A stretch of DNA of 64,000 bases. Source: Thermotomaculum hydrothermale (GTDB taxonomy: Bacteria > Acidobacteriota > Holophagae > Thermotomaculales > Thermotomaculaceae). The notes beneath the pieces were generated by a model that was given only the letters and a program-made list of their open reading frames with translations, was not told where the DNA came from and ran no database searches. Below are positions 53,773 to 63,035 of the stretch, one piece after another. Each line of letters opens with the position of its first letter. Position 1 is the first letter of the stretch. The stretch is from NCBI RefSeq assembly GCF_016592575.1, contig NZ_AP017470.1:2242501-2306500 (forward strand). The letters run 5' to 3'. A program made the translations under genes and the position numbers.

Positions 53773-54572
53773 AATTCTATCTCCTTTAAGAAGTTTTTAA
53801 TAATTTCAATTGTTTTTTCAGGGCACTCTTCCTGAGGAACATGCCCGCAGTTTTCGATAATTTCAAGTCTTGAATTCTTTAAATCTTTCTCAAGTTTGTA
53901 AGCAGTTTTAATTGGGATAATTTTGTCTTTGTCTCCCCATATTATCAAGGATTTTGTATCAATCTCTTTTATCCCATTTACAAAACCTTCAATATTTCCC
54001 TTTAAAATCTGTCTTGCTGTTTTTATTGAGCAGTATCTATCCCTTATTGACTTTACCTTATACGCATTGACCACATCTTCAGTTACCTTATGGTAATTGT
54101 GCCACACCTCTTTCAGGGCATTCTTTGTTGCAACAGAGGGGGGAATTAAAATTGATAGAATTTCACTGATTACAGGCAGGGTTAAAATTTTCATAAAGGG
54201 GGGAAGTTCCTGAATGTACGCCATTGTGTCAATTAAGACAAGGCCTTTTAAATTTTCTTCAATTCCTCTCTTTTTGTATTCAAGGGCTATTCCCATTGCA
54301 AGCCCGCCACCGTACGAATTACCAACAATAACAAAATCCTTTAACCTATTTTCCTCTATAAATTTTAAGACATTTTCAAGGTGGTCAAAGAAGGAGTATT
54401 TGTTATCAAATGGTTTTGGGGATTTACCAAAGCCTTTTAAATTAATTGCTATGCATTTGTAACTTTTTGAAAATTCAGGCATTAAGTAGCGCCAGGTATA
54501 GGTGTTTACCCCAAAACCGTGAATAAAAAGAATGGTTTTTCCTTGTCCCATTGTTTCGCTGTAAAGTTTCAT
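53769..54572 (-). CDS. Alpha/beta hydrolase
   Basis: 267 residues. FIHGFGVNTYTWRYLMPEFSK supplies the oxyanion HG motif, the nucleophile Ser is in VGNSYGGGLAMG, the acid in IIWGDKDKIIP, and the His in ENCGHVPQEECPE. These blocks match the MhpC/BioH-like hydrolases. No signal peptide is present. Substrate unknown. GGGGG precedes the ATG. Confidence 0.88.
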   Translation of the reverse strand: MKLYSETMGQGKTILFIHGFGVNTYTWRYLMPEFSKSYKCIAINLKGFGKSPKPFDNKYSFFDHLENVLKFIEENRLKDFVIVGNSYGGGLAMGIALEYKKRGIEENLKGLVLIDTMAYIQELPPFMKILTLPVISEILSILIPPSVATKNALKEVWHNYHKVTEDVVNAYKVKSIRDRYCSIKTARQILKGNIEGFVNGIKEIDTKSLIIWGDKDKIIPIKTAYKLEKDLKNSRLEIIENCGHVPQEECPEKTIEIIKNFLKEIEF

Positions 54573-54603
54573 TTATTCCCCCTTTTAAGGGTTTTTTATC
54601 AGT

Positions 54604-55638
54604 TTAATCCTTTTTTGTTTTTGAGGCAAGCATTCCGCAGGCAGCTGATATGTCCTCTCCCTTTGATTTTCTTATAATAGCGTTAATTCCCCTGTCTGTA
54701 AGGATCTTTTGAAATTCCAGCACCTTCTTTTCTTCCGGTTTATCAAATTTGCTTCCTGGATATGGGTTAAAGGGTATGAGGTTTATTTTATACTTTATCC
54801 CCTTTAAAAGTTTGTAAACCCTTAAAGCATCCTCTTTCTTATCATTAAAATCTTTTAGAAGAACATACTCAAAGGTTATTCTATCCCTGTTTGAAAGGGG
54901 AAATTTTCTCAGGGTATCTATCAATTTTGATAAGGGATTTCCCTTTGTTACAGGCATTATTTCTTCTCTCTGTTTTTCTTTTGAGGCGTTTAACGATATT
55001 GCAAGCCTTACCTTTATTGGAAAATTTGCAAGTTTTTTTATCCCTTCAATCAAACCAGAGGTTGAAATTGTTATCCTTCTTGGCGACAAATCCATAAGGT
55101 TCTTGTCTGTCAGAATTTGTATAGCTTTAAAAACATTTTCTGTGTTGTGTAAAGGTTCCCCCATTCCCATAAATACAATGTTGAATTTCTTTTTTTCAGG
55201 TAAATTTGCGTATTTTTTAAGTAATAGCACCTGACTAACAATTTCAGAAGGTGTTAAGTTTCTGATAAACCCCATTGTGGCTGTTTTGCAGAATTTACAC
55301 CCCATTGCGCAACCAACCTGGGAGGATATGCAAAAGGTAACTTTCCCTTCATTCATAGGGATTAAAACTGATTCAATAAAAAGCCCGTCTCTTAGTTTGA
55401 AAACATACTTTGTTGTGCCATCCTTTGAAGTGTTTGCTCCAGCCTTTTCAATTGATAGAATCTCTACATTTCCCTTTAATTTTTCTCTGAATTGCTTTGA
55501 CAGGTTTGTCATATTGTCAAAATCAAATTCAGATTTTGTATAAACCCATTGTGCTATCTGTTTTATCCTGAAAGGCTTTTCTTCTGAAAAAAAGGGGTTT
55601 TCTTGTAATTCCTCAAAAGTGCAATCAGTTATTATCAT
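54604..55638 (-). CDS. rlmN: 23S rRNA (A2503)/tRNA (A37) C2-methyltransferase RlmN
   Basis: 344 residues. Radical SAM cluster cysteines Cys110, Cys114, Cys117 (GCAMGCKFC), the methyl-carrying Cys near 334 (AACGMLASK), and GMGEPLHN are all as in RlmN. It methylates adenosine 2503 of 23S rRNA. The start overlaps the small upstream gene by 14 nt and has no own ribosome site, so translation is coupled. Confidence 0.95.
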   Translation of the reverse strand: MIITDCTFEELQENPFFSEEKPFRIKQIAQWVYTKSEFDFDNMTNLSKQFREKLKGNVEILSIEKAGANTSKDGTTKYVFKLRDGLFIESVLIPMNEGKVTFCISSQVGCAMGCKFCKTATMGFIRNLTPSEIVSQVLLLKKYANLPEKKKFNIVFMGMGEPLHNTENVFKAIQILTDKNLMDLSPRRITISTSGLIEGIKKLANFPIKVRLAISLNASKEKQREEIMPVTKGNPLSKLIDTLRKFPLSNRDRITFEYVLLKDFNDKKEDALRVYKLLKGIKYKINLIPFNPYPGSKFDKPEEKKVLEFQKILTDRGINAIIRKSKGEDISAACGMLASKTKKD

Positions 55639-55888
55639 CTGGAATTTTTATTTTTAACTTTTTTAAAAATTCTCTATCTTTTGAATTTATTTTTGAAGCC
55701 ATCTTTGAGATTTTATCAAGTTGTTCGTCTTCTTCAATATCTTCAAAAGCATCCAGTGTAATTGATACATGGTAGCCTTTTTTTCTCAATTCATTAATTT
55801 TTTTCATTATTTCTTTGTCTTCTGCTATGTAATCAAGGATTAGTTCTCCCAATTCTTCAACCTTTTTCCAAATTTCTTCTGGAAGCAT
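55625..55888 (-). CDS. Small charged protein of unknown function
   Basis: 87 residues, no recognised family. Charged alpha-helical pattern (LPEEIWKKVEELGELILDYIAEDKEIMKKINELRKKGYHV) with an acidic middle (DAFEDIEEDEQ) and a basic tail. No cysteines, signal or membrane helix. It starts directly after the upstream stop and ends inside rlmN. Translation is supported by this tight packing and by composition like that of its neighbours. Confidence 0.6.
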   Translation of the reverse strand: MLPEEIWKKVEELGELILDYIAEDKEIMKKINELRKKGYHVSITLDAFEDIEEDEQLDKISKMASKINSKDREFLKKLKIKIPDDNN

Positions 55889-56311
55889 TTACAACCCCGC
55901 CTTTTTCAAAACATTCTTTTTAAGCATTTCGTATTCTTCTTTTGTGATAAGTTTTTTATCAAGCATATTTTTCAATCTTTCTAATTCCTTTTGCATTTCC
56001 TCAATAGAGATTGTTTTCTGTTCAGTATTGATATTTTCACCACTTGTTTTTTGTTTTGTTTTTTCCCTTGCTTCTGCTTCTTCAGGATTTTTGGGGATTC
56101 TTTCCCATATTTTTTCATAATCTTTCTCAAAGATTGCTTTGTTAAGGTATTTTGTCCAGACATCTTTCTTTATCTCAATTGCAGACTTATAAATTTTACC
56201 GTTTGCTTTAAAATAATTAACATGAAACCCCTCTTTCAGTATTCTTGCCCTGTCGTACCCTTTGTAACTGTAAAAAACAACAAGAGTTTCATTATCTTTA
56301 AACCAGAACAT
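55889..56311 (-). CDS. SHOCT-domain protein, probably the 3' part of a longer gene
   Basis: 140 residues. The last 30 (LERLKNMLDKKLITKEEYEMLKKNVLKKAGL) are a SHOCT domain, a short C-terminal helix pair found on many secreted or membrane proteins. The N-terminal part is a beta-rich region (FWFKDNETLVVFYSYKGYDRARILKEGFHVNYF). The ATG lacks a ribosome site. The same frame is open further upstream to about 56375 and would join the preceding secreted ORF if the A7 run there had one more A. So this is probably not an independent gene. Confidence 0.6.
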   Translation of the reverse strand: MFWFKDNETLVVFYSYKGYDRARILKEGFHVNYFKANGKIYKSAIEIKKDVWTKYLNKAIFEKDYEKIWERIPKNPEEAEAREKTKQKTSGENINTEQKTISIEEMQKELERLKNMLDKKLITKEEYEMLKKNVLKKAGL

Positions 56312-56355
56312 AAGTTTATCAATTTTTGTAAGTAAGTCTTTTTTATTTTTTGTAT

Positions 56356-56700
56356 CTAAATATTTTTTTGTTTTTCAATAACAACCATCTCGTTTTTACC
56401 TGCTTCAGCCATGTTTTTAACAAAGTCTTTTAAGATTTTCATAATTTCTTCATTGTTTAGCACAAGGAGAGGAATTTGTCTTTTGATTTTTATTGAGTGT
56501 AAAATTTTATTTGCCTGTTTTGGAGTTAGGGTTTGAGGGTGAGCGCATTCTCTTTTTGTTTTTATTCTGTAAACCTTTAAACTTACTTTTGTTTTAACTT
56601 TTGGAATAAATTCCTGTACAAAAGGATTATTTTTTAAATCATCACCTAAAATGGTTAATGGTAAGATAATCAGTAATGCAATAAGTATGCTTTTTTTCAT
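56356..56700 (-). CDS. Secreted protein of unknown function, apparently frameshifted
   Basis: 114 residues from ATG at 56700 (GGAGG 5 nt upstream; the TTG at 56715 overlaps the ribosome site). It begins with a signal peptide (MKKSILIALLIILPLTILGDD). The rest is unknown, with one Cys. The frame ends 10 nt after an A7 run (56363-56369 on the plus strand as T7). One more base would fuse it to the SHOCT ORF, giving a coherent secreted protein of about 275 residues with continuing beta-strands across the junction. Confidence 0.6.
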   Translation of the reverse strand: MKKSILIALLIILPLTILGDDLKNNPFVQEFIPKVKTKVSLKVYRIKTKRECAHPQTLTPKQANKILHSIKIKRQIPLLVLNNEEIMKILKDFVKNMAEAGKNEMVVIEKQKNI

Positions 56701-56791
56701 CTTTCCTCCTGTCAAAATGAGATTTTAACACAAGTTATGCTATAATGCATAAGAATTTAAAATACACTATATAGACGGTAAAAAAACGGTG

Positions 56792-58180
56792 ATGGTTGAT
56801 AAAATTAGAGAAATTGTAGAGTTTTTATCTTCTTTAATCTGGAATTTTCCTGAAAAAGCACCTATTATGGTTGTCCTTCTTTTAGGGGCAGGTGTTTATA
56901 TCACCCTTTACCTTGGGTTTATTCAGATTAGAAAATTCTGGCATTCATGGGAAGTGATATCCGGCAAATACGACAATCAGGAAGAAGAGGGAGATATTTC
57001 TCATTTTCAGGCATTGTCGGCTGCTTTAAGTGCTACAGTTGGAATAGGCAACATTGCAGGAGTGGCAACTGCCATTCATTATGGGGGACCAGGAGCATTG
57101 TTCTGGATGTGGATAACAGCAATTTTTGGTATGGCATTAAAGTATGCTGAGTGTACTTTATCGCTTTACTATAGAAAGGTTAACCCTGATGGCTCTGTTT
57201 CAGGGGGGCCAATGTATTACATTGAAAGAGGATTGGGGAAAAATTTTAAGCCTCTTGCAATACTTTTTGCCGCCTGTACGGTAATTTCATCTTTTGGTTC
57301 AGGGAATGCTGTTCAGGCTTTTACAGTTGCTGACCAGTTTAAGGCAGATTTTGGAATACCTCAGTATGTTACAGGGATAATTCTTGTTCTTATTGTCGGT
57401 TCTGTTATTTTAGGTGGTATTAAAAGGATAGGACAGGTGGCAAGTAAACTGGCACCCTTTATGGCTATTTTATATGTTTTGGCATCTGTTACTGCAATTG
57501 TTTTACATATAGATAAGGTTCCTGAAATGTTTAAGCTTATAATAACTTCGGCTTTTAATCCCCCTGCTGCTATTGGTGGATTTGCAGGCACAACTTTTCT
57601 ATATACCTTAATTTGGGGGGTAAAGAGGGGGATATTTTCAAACGAAGCGGGACAGGGTTCTGCGCCTATTGCCCATGCTGCTGCAAAAACAAAGGAAGCG
57701 GCAAGGGAAGGGACAGTTGCAATGATTGGCCCTTTTATTGATACCCTTGTAATATGCACAATGACAGGGCTTGTTATTATAATTTCCGGTGCATGGACTC
57801 ACATTGATGCATCAGGGGTAGCTTTAAACGGTTCTCCTTTAACAGCGAAGGCTTTTGAGTTATCCCTTTCTTCTTTATTGGGAAATTATGGTAGATACCT
57901 TGTGACTGTTTCTGTTTTTCTCTTTGGAATTTCAACAGCTATCAGCTGGTCGTATTATGGAGACAGGTCTATTCAATACTTATTTGGGGATAAAGCAATT
58001 CTTCCGTATAGGATAGTTTTTTTGATTATGCATTTTGTAGGAGCTATTTTTACCCTTGAAATTGTCTGGTCTTTTGGAGACCTTGCTTTAGGTTTAATGG
58101 CAATTCCAAACCTGATTGCTGTTGTCCTTCTTTCCCCAAAGGTTAAAGAAATAACAAAGGATTATTTTTCAAGGTATTGA
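56792..58180 (+). CDS. Sodium:alanine symporter (AGCS family)
   Basis: 462 residues, about 11 membrane helices. Typical AGCS blocks are FQALSAALSATVGIGNIAGVATAIHYGGPGALFWMW, VSGGPMYYIERGLGK, GVKRGIFSNEAGQGSAPIAHAAAKT and FGISTAISWSYYGDRSIQYLFG. It imports alanine or glycine with Na+. The ATG at 56792 is taken; an adjacent GTG also fits, and no clear ribosome site is seen. TATAAT lies 50 nt upstream. Its 3' end overlaps the convergent cyclase by 19 nt. Confidence 0.93.
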   Translation: MVDKIREIVEFLSSLIWNFPEKAPIMVVLLLGAGVYITLYLGFIQIRKFWHSWEVISGKYDNQEEEGDISHFQALSAALSATVGIGNIAGVATAIHYGGPGALFWMWITAIFGMALKYAECTLSLYYRKVNPDGSVSGGPMYYIERGLGKNFKPLAILFAACTVISSFGSGNAVQAFTVADQFKADFGIPQYVTGIILVLIVGSVILGGIKRIGQVASKLAPFMAILYVLASVTAIVLHIDKVPEMFKLIITSAFNPPAAIGGFAGTTFLYTLIWGVKRGIFSNEAGQGSAPIAHAAAKTKEAAREGTVAMIGPFIDTLVICTMTGLVIIISGAWTHIDASGVALNGSPLTAKAFELSLSSLLGNYGRYLVTVSVFLFGISTAISWSYYGDRSIQYLFGDKAILPYRIVFLIMHFVGAIFTLEIVWSFGDLALGLMAIPNLIAVVLLSPKVKEITKDYFSRY

Positions 58181-59856
58181 AAGTATGTTACAACCTTATT
58201 CTTCCCTGTTTCTTTCCCTAAGTATAAAGCTTTGTCTGCCTCCTGAAGCAGGGTTTCAAAGTTTTTTTGAGGAGTGAATTCAGTTACTCCAAAGGTTAAA
58301 GTAATCTTTATGGGGGTGTCAAAAACCACAAACTCTGTTTCTTCAATAGTTTTTCTTATTTTTTCACACACTTTTTTTGCGTTTTTCAGAGGTGTTGAGG
58401 GAAATACAAATATAAACTCTTCTCCGCCAAACCTTGCAACAATGTCAACCTTTCTTGTTAAATCCTGAAATGTTTTGGAGACAGCCATCAATACTATATC
58501 CCCTACCTGGTGGGAAAAGTTGTCATTAATTCTTTTAAAGTTGTCTAAGTCGCATATTGCAAAGGAAAATTTCTCTTTCTGCCTTATAGCCCTTGAAATT
58601 TCTCTTTCCAAAAATTCAAACAACCCCCTTCTGTTGGGGAGCCCTGTTAAATCATCTGTTTTTGAAACCTTTTCCACAGTTCCTATAAGCATTTCAAGAT
58701 TTTTGTTTTTTTGTTCTATCTCTTCTATTAGTTTTTGTCTATGCCATAAAAGCCAGAACAAAATTACTACGAAAATTATTACTACAGCAAGGGTGGTTTT
58801 ATGCAAAAAGAGAGATTTCTCTTGTATTTGAGAGCTTTTTTCAAGGGTTTTTAATTTCTTTTCCATTAATTTGCTTTTTTGCTTGCTTTCAAGTGCGGCA
58901 AGTTGTTCAATTAATTGCTTGCTAAACAATTCTCTTGAATTTTTTATAAATTCCATTGCACAATTATAGGCTTTCTCATAGTTTCCTGAGTTTGCATAGC
59001 AGTTTCCCATTAAAAGCAGGGTTTTTCTAATAGCATCTTTGTCGTTTATTTTCTTTGAAAGTTCTAAAGCCTTGTTAAATGAAGTAAGAGCTTCATTGCA
59101 CTTTTTCTGTGCTTTTTTTAATTTTCCTAACTTTATGTAATTGAATATTAACTGTCTTTTCCTGTTTCCTTTTAAACTGTATTCAATTGATTTGTTAATC
59201 AAGGAGATTGCTTTTTCAAAATCATGTTTGTCAATGTAGTAATCAGAAAGATTTGAATATACTATAGAAAGAGAGTAAAAATCGTTGGGATTGAAGTATT
59301 TTATTGCTTTTTTTGTATATTCAATGGCGCTATTTAAATCTCCTTTTTTTGCCAGACAGTCTCCTATATTGAGGTAGCACCCACCTATCCCTATTTTATA
59401 ACCTGTTTTTTTGTATATTTCCAGAGACTGTTTGTAGTAATGAATAGCTTTTTCGCAATTCACAAATTTTAAAATATTTCCAAGCATGGTTAGTAAATGT
59501 CCTTTGTGAATCAAAAGTTTTTTGTTTTTTTGTTTTTTGATAATAGAATCTATTTTTTCAATTGCAGTTTGATAAAAATTTATAGCATTTTTGTAATTAC
59601 TAAGATAATAATAGCAATCTCCTATTCTTCTCAAAATTCTAATGTAAAGTAAATTATCAGTTGAGCTGTTTTTCTCATAAATTGCTTTGCTTTTTAAGTA
59701 TTCTTCAAGTGCCTTTGAGTAGTTTTCGTTTGAATATAGTTTTTCCCCTTTATTAAAAAAAGACAAAGCTTCTTTTTTTGTTGTTTCTGTTGAAGTATAT
59801 GAAATTAAGCATGTTAATAATGTAAAAAAAATAAATATTAACTTATTTTTCATCAT
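58162..59856 (-). CDS. TPR-containing membrane diguanylate cyclase (GGDEF)
   Basis: 564 residues. A signal peptide is followed by about seven TPR-like repeats (residues 30-320), a coiled segment, one membrane helix (about 352-372), a short coiled coil and a GGDEF domain. The active site is GGEEF (477-481) with LTGLPNRRGL upstream, so the enzyme should make c-di-GMP. The inhibitory I-site RxxD (RKVD) sits 5 residues before it. The TPR part is extracytoplasmic and probably senses a protein or peptide (inference). GAGG precedes the ATG. Confidence 0.9.
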   Translation of the reverse strand: MMKNKLIFIFFTLLTCLISYTSTETTKKEALSFFNKGEKLYSNENYSKALEEYLKSKAIYEKNSSTDNLLYIRILRRIGDCYYYLSNYKNAINFYQTAIEKIDSIIKKQKNKKLLIHKGHLLTMLGNILKFVNCEKAIHYYKQSLEIYKKTGYKIGIGGCYLNIGDCLAKKGDLNSAIEYTKKAIKYFNPNDFYSLSIVYSNLSDYYIDKHDFEKAISLINKSIEYSLKGNRKRQLIFNYIKLGKLKKAQKKCNEALTSFNKALELSKKINDKDAIRKTLLLMGNCYANSGNYEKAYNCAMEFIKNSRELFSKQLIEQLAALESKQKSKLMEKKLKTLEKSSQIQEKSLFLHKTTLAVVIIFVVILFWLLWHRQKLIEEIEQKNKNLEMLIGTVEKVSKTDDLTGLPNRRGLFEFLEREISRAIRQKEKFSFAICDLDNFKRINDNFSHQVGDIVLMAVSKTFQDLTRKVDIVARFGGEEFIFVFPSTPLKNAKKVCEKIRKTIEETEFVVFDTPIKITLTFGVTEFTPQKNFETLLQEADKALYLGKETGKNKVVTYFQYLEK

Positions 59857-59935
59857 AATTTCCTCTTAATAATTATAATAACAGGGAAGTGATTTTGTTT
59901 CAAATAAAATTTATTGAATTTATTGTCTTTTACTA

Positions 59936-59941
59936 TATAAT
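59936..59941 (+). promoter_or_regulatory. TATAAT placed 10 nt before the queD start
   Basis: TATAAT at 59936-59941, 10 nt, ATG at 59952, no Shine-Dalgarno. It implies a leader of only a few nucleotides. Confidence 0.5.
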
Positions 59942-59951
59942 TTAAATCGCT

Positions 59952-60322
59952 ATGTATAGGGTAAGGGCAGAGACAGTATTTTCAACATCTCATTATTTAA
60001 ACGGTTATAACGGAAAGTGCGCAAACCTCCATGGCCACAATTGGAGAGTGGTTGTTGAAATTGAAGGGGAAAAATTAGATAAATTAGGGATGCTTGTTGA
60101 TTTTAAGGATTTAAAGTCAGCTATCAATGAGATTGCAGAGCAATTAGACCATGGTGTAATAAATAATCACCCTTATTTTAAAAACAACAATATAAATCCA
60201 ACTGCCGAAAATATTGCCTATTTTTTTATAAAAAGTTAAAAAACAGGTTTCACCCTAACAAAGTATCAAAGATAGAAGTTTACGAAACAGATAAGTATGT
60301 CGCAACCTACCTACCTGATTAA
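59952..60322 (+). CDS. queD: 6-carboxytetrahydropterin synthase QueD, frame broken in a T7 run
   Basis: The first frame codes 95 residues with the QueD active site: His14, Cys23, His27 and His29 (SHYL, KCANLHGHNW), and LDHGVINNHPYFKNNN. It stops at 60239 just after the block NPTAENIAYFF. Another frame then continues as YKKLKNRFHPNKVSKIEVYETDKYVATYLPD to 60322, the expected QueD C-terminus. One more T in the T7 at 60221-60227 joins them into about 123 residues. The queE start lies 26 nt inside the second part. Either a sequencing or real deletion, or slippage at the run. It acts in 7-deazaguanine (queuosine) synthesis. Confidence 0.8.
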
Positions 60323-60944
60323 TGAGATATTCTCCTCTATTGAAGGAGAGACTTCCTATCAGGGAATCCCCATGCTCTTTATCCGCTTTACAGGATGTAA
60401 TTTAAGGTGTGTTTACTGCGATACAAAGTATGCCTACGATGAAGGGAAAAGATTTTCTTTATCCAAGTTGCTTGAAATTATCAATAGTAATCCTTTTGAG
60501 TATGTTCATATAACAGGTGGTGAACCACTAATCCAGAAAGATTTGATTTTATTGCTTGGAAGTATAAAAGATAAAAAGATTATTATTGAAACAAATGGAA
60601 GTGTAAATATTAAGCCTTTCCTTTTAGAGAATACAATTTTAATTGTTGATATAAAAACCCCTAAAAGCGGAATGGAAGATAAAAACAACTATGTAAATTT
60701 AGATTTAATGAGAAAAACTGATGAATTGAAGTTTGTTATTGTTGACCAAAGCGATTATGAATGGGCAAAAACCCTCATAGATAGTCGTAATTTAATTGAT
60801 AAAGGCTATACAATTAACCTTTCACCTGCCATACCTTATTTAGAGCCTTCTTTGCTTGCAGAGTGGATTGTGCGAGATGGATTAAATGTAAGGTTTAACC
60901 TTCAGATCCACAAATTTATCTGGGGTGATAAAAGGGGTGTGTGA
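60297..60944 (+). CDS. queE: 7-carboxy-7-deazaguanine synthase QueE
   Basis: 215 residues. Radical SAM cluster CNLRCVYC (Cys34, Cys38, Cys41), N-terminal EIFSSIEGETSYQGIPMLFIRFTGC and HITGGEPLIQ are QueE signatures. It turns the QueD product into 7-carboxy-7-deazaguanine. The start lies inside the end of queD. QueC and QueF are not in the window. Confidence 0.95.
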   Translation: MSQPTYLINEIFSSIEGETSYQGIPMLFIRFTGCNLRCVYCDTKYAYDEGKRFSLSKLLEIINSNPFEYVHITGGEPLIQKDLILLLGSIKDKKIIIETNGSVNIKPFLLENTILIVDIKTPKSGMEDKNNYVNLDLMRKTDELKFVIVDQSDYEWAKTLIDSRNLIDKGYTINLSPAIPYLEPSLLAEWIVRDGLNVRFNLQIHKFIWGDKRGV

Positions 60945-61573
60945 TGAAAATAAGGGAGAAATTCAATGCTTTAAGCCATTTTGCAGGGAGTGTTTTTGCA
61001 ATTTATGGGCTTGCCGGGCTTATGGTTAAAAGCACAACTTTAGAGAAAAAGATTGCAACATTAATATTTAGTATTTCCATGTTTTCAATGTTTTTTTCAA
61101 GTGCCCTTTACCACTCTGTTAATGCTAACGATAAGGTAATAAAAACACTTAGGAAGTTAGACCATGTTATGATTGGTGTATTTATTGCCGGGACATATAC
61201 TCCTTTGTGTATGATTTCATTAAAGGAAAGTAAGGCTGGAATGATTTTTTTGATTGTTATATGGTCTTTAGCAATTGTTTCTGCAATACAGTCTTTTTTT
61301 TGGATTGATGCACCAAGATGGTTTTCAACAGGGATTTACCTTTTAATGGGTTGGGTGGCTATTTTCGGGATTAAATATGTGTATTATGCACTTTCATTTA
61401 AAGGATTTTTGTGGCTAATGATAGGTGGCACCTTTTATACAGTTGGGGCAATTATTTATGCCTTGAAAAAGCCAGATTTTGGAAAAATTTTAGGTTTTCA
61501 TGAGATATGGCACCTTTTTGTTTTAGCAGGGGCTATTTCTCATTATATAATGATATATAGTTATGTGTATTAA
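60944..61573 (+). CDS. Hemolysin III / YqfA-family membrane protein
   Basis: 209 residues, 7 membrane helices. Family motifs [55 protein letters not shown] and [15 protein letters not shown] carry the Ser, Asp and His residues that bind zinc in the PAQR/CREST superfamily. Function in bacteria is unclear. ATG at 60944 overlaps the queE stop by 1 nt; AAGGGG lies upstream. Confidence 0.92.
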   Translation: MKIREKFNALSHFAGSVFAIYGLAGLMVKSTTLEKKIATLIFSISMFSMFFSSALYHSVNANDKVIKTLRKLDHVMIGVFIAGTYTPLCMISLKESKAGMIFLIVIWSLAIVSAIQSFFWIDAPRWFSTGIYLLMGWVAIFGIKYVYYALSFKGFLWLMIGGTFYTVGAIIYALKKPDFGKILGFHEIWHLFVLAGAISHYIMIYSYVY

Positions 61574-61593
61574 TTGAAATTTTGGAGGATAAA

Positions 61594-62412
61594 GTGGACA
61601 ATAGTAAACTTGAAGAATTGAAAAAACTTGCAAAAAAGTTTAGAAGAGAAATTGTTGATATGGTTTATAAGGCACAAAGCGGCCATCCAGGAGGCTCTCT
61701 TTCAGTTATTGACATTTTAACTTACCTATTTTTCTATGAAATGGAATATCCCCTTGAAAACAGAAACAATTTTAATTCAGACAGGCTTGTTTTAAGCAAG
61801 GGGCACGCTACTCCAGCGTACTATGCCTGTCTTTCAGAAAAGGGTTTCTTTAAAAAGGAAGAGCTTGATAAGTTCAGACAGGTTGATTCTTTTTTACAGG
61901 GGCACCCTGAAAACCACTTTGTGCCTGGTGTTGATGTTACCACAGGCTCTTTAGGCCAGGGCTTTCCTCAGGCTGTTGGAATGGCTTTAGGGTATAAGCT
62001 TGATAAGTCAGAAAGGTTTGTATATGCAATTTTAGGTGACGGGGAATGTCAGGAGGGAATAATCTGGGAAGCGGCAATGGCGGCAGGTCATTACAAACTT
62101 GACAATTTAATTGCCTTTGTTGATTTTAATGGGTTACAGATTGATGGAGATGTTGAAAAGGTTATGAATGTAAAGCCTCTTGAAGATAAATTCAGGGCAT
62201 TTAACTGGCATGTGCAAACAATTGACGGGCATAACTTTGAGGAAATTGAAAAAGCTGTAAAAAATGCAAAAGAAACAATGGGAATTCCTTCCGTAATCGT
62301 GGCAAAAACGGTTAAGGGTAAAGGGGTTTCTTTTATGGAAAACAATTACAAATTTCACGGCAAGGCACCTAACGATGAAGAGTATAAGATTGCAATGAAG
62401 GAGTTAGCCTGA
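61594..62412 (+). CDS. Transketolase N-terminal subunit
   Basis: 272 residues from GTG at 61594 (GGAGG 5 nt upstream; the TTG at 61582 overlaps the ribosome site). It carries the thiamine-diphosphate domain: [53 protein letters not shown] and the ThDP motif GDGECQEG with NGLQIDG. It is one half of a two-gene transketolase of the pentose phosphate pathway. Its partner lies 620 nt downstream, with udk in between. Confidence 0.95.
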   Translation: MDNSKLEELKKLAKKFRREIVDMVYKAQSGHPGGSLSVIDILTYLFFYEMEYPLENRNNFNSDRLVLSKGHATPAYYACLSEKGFFKKEELDKFRQVDSFLQGHPENHFVPGVDVTTGSLGQGFPQAVGMALGYKLDKSERFVYAILGDGECQEGIIWEAAMAAGHYKLDNLIAFVDFNGLQIDGDVEKVMNVKPLEDKFRAFNWHVQTIDGHNFEEIEKAVKNAKETMGIPSVIVAKTVKGKGVSFMENNYKFHGKAPNDEEYKIAMKELA

Positions 62413-63032
62413 TGCATAACCTTCTTATAGGAATTGCAGGCGGTACAGGTTCAGGTAAAACCTCTTTTGCCCTTGAGATTATGAAGCATTTCCCAGAGGG
62501 GGATGTTGTTTTGGTTGACCAGGATTCATATTACAAAGATTTGTCTGACCTTCCCTTTGAGGAGAGAAAAAAGGTAAACTTTGATCATCCAGGTTCAGTT
62601 GATTTTGACAAGTTAATAGAAGATTTAAAAGCATTGAAAAACAATGTCCCTATAAAAAAGCCGGTTTATAACTTTGTTACCCACACAAGGGAAAAGGATA
62701 AGTTCACCACTGTTGTTCCTAAAAAGGTTATTATTCTTGAGGGGATAATGATTTTTGTTATACCTGAGTTGAGGGAATTGATAGATATTAAACTCTATGT
62801 TGACACTGATGCAGATGTAAGGGTTTTAAGGAGAATTGTTAGGGATATTAACGAAAGGGGAAGGGATTTAGACAATATAATAGAGCAGTATCTCAATCAG
62901 GTTAAACCAATGCACGAGGAGTTTGTTGAGCCTTCAAAAAGGTGGGCTGACCTGATAATCCCTGAAGGGGCTCACAATAGAGAGGCTATCAGGTTTGTTG
63001 TAAATAGAATAAAAACTTTGTTATCGGAGTGA
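62412..63032 (+). CDS. udk: Uridine kinase
   Basis: 206 residues. P-loop GGTGSGKT at 10-17, DQDSYYKDLSDLPFEERKKVNFDHPGSVDF, and RIVRDINERGRDLDNIIEQYLNQVKPMHEEFVEPSKRWADLIIPEG are Udk motifs. It makes UMP or CMP from the nucleoside. ATG overlaps the transketolase stop by 1 nt. It sits between the two transketolase halves. Confidence 0.94.
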   Translation: MHNLLIGIAGGTGSGKTSFALEIMKHFPEGDVVLVDQDSYYKDLSDLPFEERKKVNFDHPGSVDFDKLIEDLKALKNNVPIKKPVYNFVTHTREKDKFTTVVPKKVIILEGIMIFVIPELRELIDIKLYVDTDADVRVLRRIVRDINERGRDLDNIIEQYLNQVKPMHEEFVEPSKRWADLIIPEGAHNREAIRFVVNRIKTLLSE

Positions 63033-63035
63033 AAT

